Below are positions 46,177 to 52,212 of a DNA stretch of 52,212 nt, in pieces; position 1 is the stretch's first letter; every line of letters starts with the position of its first letter. Source of the DNA: Bacillota bacterium (GTDB taxonomy: Bacteria > Bacillota > Clostridia > Lachnospirales > Lachnospiraceae); assembly GCA_029558315.1 (NCBI GenBank), contig JAKQFQ010000511.1:1-52212 (forward strand), given 5' to 3'. Below the pieces are notes generated by a model. The model had not been told where the DNA came from, did no database searches, and saw only the letters and a program-made list of their open reading frames with translations. The position numbers were made by a program, and so were the translations under genes.

Positions 46177-47526
46177 ATGGCAAGATTATTTGGTACCGAT
46201 GGTGTGCGAGGAGTTGCGAATGAAGAACTGACACCACTTCTGGCGATGCAGTTAGGTCAGGCAGGGGCTACTGCCCTGACAAAGGAGATGGCACATAAGC
46301 CAACGATTATGGTTGGCTGTGATACAAGAATTTCAGGAGATATGCTGGCCAATGCATTGATGGCTGGAATTTGTTCTGTAGGTGCAAATGCAGTATATGT
46401 TGGTGTTGTGCCAACTCCTGCAGTAGCTTATCTCACAAGAAGATATCGTGTTGATGCAGGTGTTGTAATTTCCGCATCGCATAATCCGGTAGAGTTTAAC
46501 GGAATTAAATTTTTTGATGGTGATGGATATAAACTGCCCGATCAACTAGAAGATGAAATCGAAGCTTACATCAGAAATGATATGGACGGGGTGAAATTTG
46601 CAACAGGAGCTGGTGTTGGTAAGATTAAGTACCGGACGGATGCGAGAGAAGAGTATATCAATCATGCAATTAAAGCAGTACCCATTGAATTGAATGGAAT
46701 GAAGATTGTTGTTGATTGTGCAGAAGGCGCATCCTATTACACCTCAGTAGAGGCACTAAAAGAGTTAGGTGCCAATGTGATCTCGATTCACAATAATCCG
46801 GATGGAACAAATATTAATGCCAATTGCGGTTCTACACATATGGAAGAGCTGCAGGCCAGAGTTGTATTTGAAAAAGCACAAGTCGGTCTTGCGTTTGATG
46901 GAGATGCGGATCGATTGCTGGCAGTGGATGAAAATGGTCATATTGTTGATGGTGATCAGATTATGGCGATTGTTGGCAACTTTATGAAACAGCAGGGAAG
47001 ATTAAAGAACGATAAAATTATTGTAACGGTAATGAGTAATCTTGGTTTTTTACTCATGGCGAAAGAAAATGGCATCAATATTGAACAGACAAAGGTTGGA
47101 GATCGATATGTTCTGGAACGAATGAAGGAAATTGATGCTAATCTGGGCGGAGAGCAATCCGGTCATATCATTTTCCTTGATGAGAATACAACAGGTGATG
47201 GCTTGCTGTCAGCACTTCACCTGCTTGAAGTAATGGTACAGACTGGAAAGAAACTGTCGGTACTGTCATCAATCATGGAGGTGTTGCCACAGGCGCTGAT
47301 TAATGCAAAGGTGCCCAATCACAAAAAGGACTGTTATATGGATTATCCTGAGATTGCAGAGGCAATAGAAGTATTGAATGCGAAATTTGCAGGAGAAGGA
47401 AGAGTGCTGATTCGGCCATCCGGTACAGAACCGTTGGTTCGTGTAATGATTGAGGGGAAGGATCAGAAGATGATTGAGAATGAAGCCAGAAAACTGGCTG
47501 AGTTGATTACCAATACTGTTTTATAA
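46177..47526 (+). CDS. glmM: Phosphoglucosamine mutase GlmM
   Basis: GlmM converts glucosamine-6-phosphate to glucosamine-1-phosphate for UDP-GlcNAc and peptidoglycan synthesis. The 449-residue protein starts with LFGTDGVRG and carries the phosphoserine S101 in ISASHNP, the metal loop DGDADR near residue 244, the sugar-binding GGEQSGH near 327 and the phosphate site RPSGTEP near 412. GlmM binds CdaA and inhibits c-di-AMP formation in other Firmicutes. Confidence 0.97.
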   Translation: MARLFGTDGVRGVANEELTPLLAMQLGQAGATALTKEMAHKPTIMVGCDTRISGDMLANALMAGICSVGANAVYVGVVPTPAVAYLTRRYRVDAGVVISASHNPVEFNGIKFFDGDGYKLPDQLEDEIEAYIRNDMDGVKFATGAGVGKIKYRTDAREEYINHAIKAVPIELNGMKIVVDCAEGASYYTSVEALKELGANVISIHNNPDGTNINANCGSTHMEELQARVVFEKAQVGLAFDGDADRLLAVDENGHIVDGDQIMAIVGNFMKQQGRLKNDKIIVTVMSNLGFLLMAKENGINIEQTKVGDRYVLERMKEIDANLGGEQSGHIIFLDENTTGDGLLSALHLLEVMVQTGKKLSVLSSIMEVLPQALINAKVPNHKKDCYMDYPEIAEAIEVLNAKFAGEGRVLIRPSGTEPLVRVMIEGKDQKMIENEARKLAELITNTVL

Positions 47527-47547
47527 GGCAACGCTATTGGATAGGAC

Positions 47548-47576
47548 TTGTGAAAAGATTTTTTTGGTGATATAAT
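47548..47576 (+). promoter_or_regulatory. Promoter of ptsH
   Basis: TTGTGA (47548-47553) and TATAAT (47571-47576) are 17 bases apart. The start would lie near 47583 and give a leader of about 140 bases. Confidence 0.75.
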
Positions 47577-47618
47577 CATGAAATAGTATTTGTCACATGG
47601 ATATTATGATATAAATTC

Positions 47619-47684
47619 ATCGATTAGAGAAGGAATCGATTGAATTACGGGAGAGCAGGAGCACTGGCTGAGTCAGATACCTGC
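47619..47684 (+). promoter_or_regulatory. Structured leader of ptsH
   Basis: Two hairpins lie in the ptsH leader: ATCGATT (47619-47625) with AATCGAT (47634-47640), and GCAGG (47655-47659) with CCTGC (47680-47684), the latter enclosing an inner CTG / CAG stem. Neither is followed by a T-run, so they are not terminators. I do not recognise a known riboswitch. The function is unknown; mRNA stability or translational control is possible. Confidence 0.45.
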
Positions 47685-47725
47685 ATAGTGGGAACATAGT
47701 AATAACGATTGGAGGAAAATGCGTT

Positions 47726-47989
47726 ATGGTAAGCCAAAAGGTTACAATTAAAAATCCAACAGGGCTACACCTACGACCGGCAGGTAACCTATGTAAAGAA
47801 GCGATGCAATTTCGTTCGCTTATTACATTTACATTTAAAGAGAATACTGCGAATGCTAAGAGCGTCCTAAGTGTGCTCGGTGCATGCGTCAAGTGTGGCG
47901 ATGAGATAGAGTTTGTTTGTGAGGGTGAAGACGAGAAAGAAGCGTTGGATAGCCTGGTGAAAGCAATTGAAAATGGACTCGGTGAATAA
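47726..47989 (+). CDS. ptsH: Phosphocarrier protein HPr
   Basis: HPr carries phosphate from enzyme I to sugar-specific PTS enzymes II. The 87-residue protein has the active H15 in GLHLRPAG and the regulatory S46 in NAKSVLSVLG, the site of HPr kinase. The rest matches the fold. It follows GGAGG. No ptsI is adjacent, so the general PTS genes are split in this genome, and the gene forms its own unit with promoter and terminator. Confidence 0.96.
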   Translation: MVSQKVTIKNPTGLHLRPAGNLCKEAMQFRSLITFTFKENTANAKSVLSVLGACVKCGDEIEFVCEGEDEKEALDSLVKAIENGLGE

Positions 47990-48006
47990 AATCTTATGAA
48001 ATGTTG

Positions 48007-48030
48007 CAGCCCACTGACGTGGGCTGTTAT
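48007..48030 (+). terminator. Terminator of ptsH
   Basis: CAGCCCAC (48007-48014) pairs perfectly with GTGGGCTG (48019-48026) around TGAC and is followed by TTATTAT, a weak U-run. Ninety bases of AT-rich sequence then lead to leuA, without a clear promoter. Confidence 0.75.
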
Positions 48031-48119
48031 TATGTGCAGAAGATACTGACATGAGGCCCATACATGTACTGAGCGTTTGAGTAATCATAAAATATTCAAT
48101 AATCAGGAGGAAATATATC

Positions 48120-49802
48120 ATGTTAAACTATAAGAGATATCAAAAAAATCCGGTAGAAAATTTCCCGGAACGTACATGGCCCAATCAGGAGATTACGAAG
48201 GCTCCGATCTGGTGTAGTGTGGATTTAAGAGATGGTAATCAGGCATTAATTGATCCAATGGTAGTTACAGAGAAGATTGAGATGTTTAACTATCTTGTGA
48301 AATTAGGATTTAAAGAGATTGAAGTAGGTTTTCCTGCGGCCAGTCAGATTGAGTATGATTTTCTGCGTCAGTTAATTGAAAGAAAACTGATTCCTGATGA
48401 TGTGAAAGTTCAGGTTCTGACACAGTGTCGTGAAGAGTTGATTGACAGAACTTTTGAGTCTATACAGGGATGCAAACAGGCGATTGTACATATCTATAAC
48501 TCAACATCAACATTGCAGCGTGATGTGGTTTTTCACATGGATAAAGAGCAAATCATTGATATTGCCGTAAAGGGAACCAGGATGGTGAAGGAACGGGCTA
48601 AGAATTTTTCAGGCCAGATTATTTTGGAATATTCTCCGGAAAGCTTTACCGGAACAGAATTGGATTATTCTTTAGAGATTTGCAATGCTGTATGTGATGC
48701 CTGGGAACCAACACCAGAAGAACCGTTAATCATCAATTTACCATCGACTGTTGAGATGACAACTCCGAATGTATTTGCTGATCGAATTGAGTGGATGAAT
48801 AGGAATTTCAAAAATCGTGAGAGCATTATTCTGAGCGTACATCCTCACAATGACAGAGGTACTGGTGTGGCAACGGCAGAATTAGCATTGCTTGCAGGAG
48901 CAGATCGTGTAGAGGGCACTTTGTTTGGAAATGGAGAACGTACCGGCAATGTAGATATTATCAATATTGCATATAATATGTTTTCACAGGGAATTGATCC
49001 GGAATTGAAACTGGATAATGTTAATGAAATTATTGAAATCTATGAGAGATGCTGTAAGATTCCAATTCATCCACGACATCCATATGCAGGAAAGTTAGTA
49101 TTTACAGCATTTTCCGGTTCTCACCAGGATGCAATTAATAAAGGCGTTCACGCGATGCGTGAAAGGAACAGTGCGATTTGGCAAGTTCCATATCTGCCGA
49201 TTGATCCGGCTGACATAGGAAGAGAATATGAACCAATTGTAAGAATCAATTCACAGTCAGGTAAGGGCGGAGTTGCCTTTATTATGGATACTTACTTTGG
49301 ATTTAAGCTTCCGAAGGGAATGCACAGAGAATTTGCAGATGTGATCCAGGCTGTTTCCGAGAAACAAGGGGAAGTATCGCCGGAGACCATTATGGAGAAA
49401 TTCAGAGAAGAATATCTGTTAAAGAAGGAACCAATTCATTTCCGTAAGTTAAAGGTTGATGACCTTTCTGAGGAAACCGAGACAGAATTTGATACAAAAG
49501 TTTCCGTCTCTTACACAGATCATGGTGTTGACAAGAGCTTTACCGCAGTTGGTAATGGACCGCTCGACGCAGTGCAGAGAGGACTGATGGAAACCTTCCA
49601 GATTAGAATTAAGATCCTTGATTATGAGGAGCATGCTTTGCAAAGCGGTGCGAACTCTCAGGCTGCTGCATATATCCATATGCTTGATTCCGAGAGCGGA
49701 CATGTTACCTATGGTGTAGGTGTAAGCTCTAATATTACACGAGCCTCTGTACGTGCGGTATTCTCTGCACTGAACCGCTTGGAGCTGGGAACAGAGAAAT
49801 AA
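48120..49802 (+). CDS. leuA: 2-isopropylmalate synthase
   Basis: This enzyme condenses acetyl-CoA and 2-oxoisovalerate in the first step of leucine synthesis. The 560-residue protein starts in the style of the longer LeuA form (YKRYQKNPVENFPERTWPNQ), has the catalytic stretch SVDLRDGNQAL near residue 35, metal ligands in HPHNDRG near 241 and GNGERTGNVD near 274, and a C-terminal LeuA regulatory domain (about 435-560) that binds leucine for feedback inhibition. The start follows CAGGAGG. No other leu gene is adjacent. Confidence 0.95.
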   Translation: MLNYKRYQKNPVENFPERTWPNQEITKAPIWCSVDLRDGNQALIDPMVVTEKIEMFNYLVKLGFKEIEVGFPAASQIEYDFLRQLIERKLIPDDVKVQVLTQCREELIDRTFESIQGCKQAIVHIYNSTSTLQRDVVFHMDKEQIIDIAVKGTRMVKERAKNFSGQIILEYSPESFTGTELDYSLEICNAVCDAWEPTPEEPLIINLPSTVEMTTPNVFADRIEWMNRNFKNRESIILSVHPHNDRGTGVATAELALLAGADRVEGTLFGNGERTGNVDIINIAYNMFSQGIDPELKLDNVNEIIEIYERCCKIPIHPRHPYAGKLVFTAFSGSHQDAINKGVHAMRERNSAIWQVPYLPIDPADIGREYEPIVRINSQSGKGGVAFIMDTYFGFKLPKGMHREFADVIQAVSEKQGEVSPETIMEKFREEYLLKKEPIHFRKLKVDDLSEETETEFDTKVSVSYTDHGVDKSFTAVGNGPLDAVQRGLMETFQIRIKILDYEEHALQSGANSQAAAYIHMLDSESGHVTYGVGVSSNITRASVRAVFSALNRLELGTEK

Positions 49803-49836
49803 GTATTAATAGAACTGTAAATGATGAAGACATAAA

Positions 49837-49875
49837 AAGAATCGCCATATAATGAATTAATGGCGATTCTTTTTT
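49837..49875. terminator. Bidirectional terminator between leuA and the DUF3048 gene
   Basis: AAGAATCGCCAT (49837-49848) pairs perfectly with ATGGCGATTCTT (49860-49871) around 11 bases. T-runs follow on the plus strand, and A-rich sequence lies on the left, so it can end both convergent transcripts. Confidence 0.93.
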
Positions 49876-49937
49876 ACGTTTCCAACGGCGACACAAAAAG
49901 CATAATGGCATTGGAACAATATGCTGTGATTGATTAA

Positions 49938-51089
49938 TTAGTGAGCCACTTCGTTGTCACTGCTGTCAAGGAAGATGGAATCCAGATTGCCACCATCTCC
50001 GTCCTGGAGAATACAAATCATGGTTTTTCCGGTGCTTAACTGAATCTCATTACCATTATCATCAAAGTATCTTGTTGCACTGTAGTCGGATGATTTAGCC
50101 CAAGTAACATGGATTGCATGACCGTTGGTGATAAACCAACCATCTCTGGTATCATCCTGACACTGATAGATACGATAATCCTTTGCATCACGTGAGTAAC
50201 CATAGGTATTCTGGAGAATAATATTAGAGAAAGCAAGCTGTTCACCTGTTGCCTCATCCATATGTGGAGCTCCATAGATATAACGGTAATAGAGATTTGT
50301 TTCAAGATCATAAATAAAGGTAGAGTCTGTTACAGGATAGCAGTTGGAAAGGTCAACAGTGTAAACTTCCAATGCATCGTTGTAAGTTGCGGTTAAGTCG
50401 CTCTGACCACCATTAGGAGCAAAATTGAAATGATCTTCATCCCAGATTTCAGTTCTGTGCCATAAGGTATAATCATATTCTTCACAGTACTGGTTAACGA
50501 TGTCTGCACTGTAATATTCATTGTGCGGTGCATTTCTGGAAGAATCACGGAAACCGCGTCCACTAATATTATTGGTGGTCTCCTGTGCAATCAGGTCATC
50601 AATATAGAACGGACCGCCATCATGGAGAAGAATGGAATCCCACTCGAAGCTCCAGTATATAAAGTAGTCACGGGCACTTCGGATGTTACCAATCTTATCA
50701 AGATCTTGCCAGTCTTCAATGATACACATCGTTCTGGTGATACTTCCTTCAACCAGACATTCGTACATGACACCAGCCTGGCTGATGTTATACTGAGGCT
50801 GCGCTACTTTATCTGACGGAACCATTACTGCTACCGGTCGATGCATATAAACATCCTCTAAAACAGGTTCATTTGTCAGGGAACTTCTGACATATCCATC
50901 AGGCAGGTCTGCATCGGTAACCTGTTCTACCGGAGCAACCTGATCCGGTTGTGTTTCGAGTCCGATATCAGTAACATCAATAACTTCATTGGAACTTGGT
51001 GCAACATCTGGTGTTGCTTCCTTGCCGCAACCGAAAACCGACATGGAAGCGGTTATCGCAATAAGCATGGCAATTTTAAACTTTTTCAT
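49938..51089 (-). CDS. DUF3048 lipoprotein (YerB family)
   Basis: The 383-residue exported protein has a lipoprotein signal peptide with the lipobox VFGC (C21 after cleavage), then an acidic linker (about 25-60) and the DUF3048 domain (about 75-370) with RPVAVMV, NISQAGVMYECLVEGSITR and IGNIRSARDYFIYW. The family is common in Firmicutes (YerB in B. subtilis); it is not clearly assigned a reaction and is thought to act at the cell surface. It is a single-gene reverse unit. Confidence 0.88.
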   Translation of the reverse strand: MKKFKIAMLIAITASMSVFGCGKEATPDVAPSSNEVIDVTDIGLETQPDQVAPVEQVTDADLPDGYVRSSLTNEPVLEDVYMHRPVAVMVPSDKVAQPQYNISQAGVMYECLVEGSITRTMCIIEDWQDLDKIGNIRSARDYFIYWSFEWDSILLHDGGPFYIDDLIAQETTNNISGRGFRDSSRNAPHNEYYSADIVNQYCEEYDYTLWHRTEIWDEDHFNFAPNGGQSDLTATYNDALEVYTVDLSNCYPVTDSTFIYDLETNLYYRYIYGAPHMDEATGEQLAFSNIILQNTYGYSRDAKDYRIYQCQDDTRDGWFITNGHAIHVTWAKSSDYSATRYFDDNGNEIQLSTGKTMICILQDGDGGNLDSIFLDSSDNEVAH

Positions 51090-51128
51090 TCTATGGTATT
51101 CCTCTCTTTCTTATCTCGCAAATCAGAT

Positions 51129-51170
51129 CTTGTGAAAATAGAAGACCTGTATCGTTACAGCCACCACAAG
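51129..51170 (-). promoter_or_regulatory. Hairpin in the DUF3048 gene leader
   Basis: On the reverse strand CTTGTG and CACAAG (51170-51165 and 51134-51129) enclose a perfect inner stem CTGTA / TACAG with a four-base loop (51160-51147). No T-run follows, so it is a leader structure of unknown role, about 40 bases ahead of the start codon. Confidence 0.35.
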
Positions 51171-51191
51171 ATTAGGTAGCCATACAAAATT

Positions 51192-51197
51192 AGTATA
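51192..51197 (-). promoter_or_regulatory. Extended -10 promoter of the DUF3048 gene
   Basis: On the reverse strand TGC-TATACT provides an extended -10 element (TATACT at 51197-51192). The -35 is weak. The transcript would start near 51185, about 95 bases before the start codon. Confidence 0.55.
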
Positions 51198-51251
51198 GCA
51201 TATCTTGCACATATTAAAAGAAAAATATGAAAAAACTTCTTCTTCAGTTGG

Positions 51252-51280
51252 TTGCATATTTTGCTATGTGGTTGTATCAT
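51252..51280 (+). promoter_or_regulatory. Promoter of rmlD
   Basis: TTGCAT (51252-51257) and TATCAT (51275-51280) are 17 bases apart, about 80 bases ahead of the rmlD start. Confidence 0.6.
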
Positions 51281-51369
51281 ATGAATAATGTCATTACATT
51301 AAGAAATATTGCATGAACTAACAGCGTTTTTAAATAATTAGAATAGAATGAGAATGGAGCAGATGTCAA

Positions 51370-52212
51370 ATGAAGAAGATTATTGTTACTGGCTGTAATG
51401 GTCAACTTGGTAAGGCAATCAATCAGGTTTATGCAGGGAGCACAGAATATCAACTGATTAATACAGACGTAGCGGAACTGGATATTACCGATGTTGTAGC
51501 TGTACTTGCTTTTGCAGAAAAAGAAGCGCCATATGCAATTATTAACTGTGCTGCACATACGAATGTGAATGCCTGTGAGACACAGAGGGAGCTTGCATAC
51601 CGCATTAATGCAATTGGACCAAGAAATCTAAGTATTGCAGCCAAGAGAAACCATGCCAGACTGGTGCATATTTCAACAGATTATGTATTTCCGGGCAATG
51701 GTACCAGACCATACTCGGAGTTTGATTCAGTAGGTCCCATGAGCATGTACGGAAGTACCAAGCTGGCAGGGGAGAGATTTGTTGAGCAGTTTGCAGAGAA
51801 TTACTTTATTATTCGGACAGCGTGGTTATATGGAGACGGTAAGAATTTTGTTAAGACAATGCTGAAACTTTCGGAAACAAATGACAGTATTGGCGTTGTG
51901 GATGATCAGATTGGTAGTCCGACTTCTGCATTGGAACTTGCCCGTGCAATTTATGCTTTGCTGCCAACAAACAATTTTGGACTGTTTCATGGAACCTGCG
52001 AAGGTATCTGCAGTTGGGCGGATTTTACAGAGGAAATATTCTCTTTGGCTGGCAGAACAACGAAAGTGGAACATATCTCAACCAGGGAGTACGATACGAG
52101 ATTCCCGGGATCTGCACCCAGACCGGCCTACTCTGTTCTGGACAATGAAATGTTTCGTTTAACAAGTGAGATTCAATTCAAAGATTGGAAAGATGCCTTG
52201 AAAGAGTATATG
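51370..52212 (+). CDS. rmlD: dTDP-4-dehydrorhamnose reductase RmlD (partial, runs off the right edge)
   Basis: RmlD reduces dTDP-4-keto-L-rhamnose to dTDP-L-rhamnose, a wall polysaccharide precursor. The 281 visible residues have the NADPH loop GCNGQLGK near 8, HISTDYVFPG near 100 and the catalytic YGSTK near 126. Open reading continues to the last base with no stop, but the family is about 280-300 residues, so only a few codons are missing. Ribosome site GGAG at 51355-51358. Together with the heptose cluster it points to a complex surface polysaccharide. Confidence 0.93.
   Translation, partial: MKKIIVTGCNGQLGKAINQVYAGSTEYQLINTDVAELDITDVVAVLAFAEKEAPYAIINCAAHTNVNACETQRELAYRINAIGPRNLSIAAKRNHARLVHISTDYVFPGNGTRPYSEFDSVGPMSMYGSTKLAGERFVEQFAENYFIIRTAWLYGDGKNFVKTMLKLSETNDSIGVVDDQIGSPTSALELARAIYALLPTNNFGLFHGTCEGICSWADFTEEIFSLAGRTTKVEHISTREYDTRFPGSAPRPAYSVLDNEMFRLTSEIQFKDWKDALKEYM

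Noticed and set aside
47648-47700. TPP riboswitch ahead of ptsH.
   Set aside because: GGCTGAG and GGAAC fragments are present but the conserved CTGAGA and ACCTGATCTGGATAATGCCAGCG core is not, and ptsH is not a thiamine gene.
48030-48119. Leucine attenuator or T-box ahead of leuA.
   Set aside because: There is no leader peptide rich in leucine codons, no T-box sequence, and the only hairpin is the ptsH terminator.
1-52212. CRISPR array, prophage, transposon or toxin-antitoxin pair.
   Set aside because: No regularly spaced repeats, transposase, integrase, terminal inverted repeats or small toxin-antitoxin gene pairs were found.

Overview
The window looks like chromosomal DNA of a motile, low-GC Clostridia, most likely a Lachnospiraceae relative. 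The reasons are AT-rich coding sequence, strong AGGAGG-type ribosome binding sites, frequent TTG and GTG starts, sigma-A promoters, a type III glutamine synthetase, flagellar rod genes next to an MreB/Mbl gene, and several gene orders shared with Bacillus subtilis (yrzL-yrrK-yrzB-yrrL-yrrM-yrrO, ftsEX-ctpB-uvrBA, mbl-flhO-flhP, comFC-yvyF, cdaA-cdaR-glmM). About 47 of roughly 50 genes lie on the plus strand. I see no phage, insertion sequence, CRISPR array or rRNA. The assignment to a family rests on gene content and memory, not on a search.

Layout. 1-7.2 kb: two methyltransferases (prmA, rsmE), a cysteine desulfurase, a two-gene phosphorelay (hybrid kinase plus LytTR regulator) and thiI. The desulfurase and ThiI probably cooperate in tRNA 4-thiouridine synthesis, with the signalling genes lying between them. 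7.3-9 kb: a reverse-strand HPr-like protein without the phosphorylated histidine, then mtaB. 9-13.3 kb: a probable GDP-heptose cluster made of a fused nucleotidyltransferase-phosphatase, a heptose kinase, a sugar epimerase/dehydratase and a membrane glycosyltransferase. 13.3-18.9 kb: the ireB-ruvX-yrzB cluster, RNase J and a YlbF protein, a small MltG-like protein without catalytic domain, then trmR and trhP for wobble uridine modification. 19-21.2 kb: glnN behind a leader that contains an intrinsic terminator. 21.4 kb: tRNA-Gln(CUG). 21.5-24.3 kb: cvfB, a CPBP protease, a reverse-strand YjfB protein and a degenerate WecG/TagA-like protein.

24.5-30.2 kb: a PucR-type regulator, ftsE with a long N-terminal extension, ftsX, an M23 peptidoglycan hydrolase and a CtpB-type protease, which together form a septal wall-hydrolysis module. 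30.4-35.4 kb: uvrB-uvrA behind a LexA-box promoter. 35.6-38.7 kb: mbl and three flagellar rod genes. 38.8-42.3 kb: recD2, comFC, yvyF. 42.3-47.5 kb: two unrecognised membrane proteins, then cdaA-cdaR-glmM, linking c-di-AMP synthesis to peptidoglycan precursor supply. 47.5-52.2 kb: ptsH with a structured leader, leuA, a reverse-strand DUF3048 lipoprotein, and rmlD running off the right edge.

Most of the window is ordinary core genome. The points most worth a second look are the heptose cluster without a visible gmhA, the extended FtsE, the histidine-less HPr homologue, the degenerate WecG-like protein with an apparently leaderless promoter, the glnN and ptsH leaders, and the unknown membrane pair upstream of cdaA. 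I do not see a clear-cut novel defence or mobile system.
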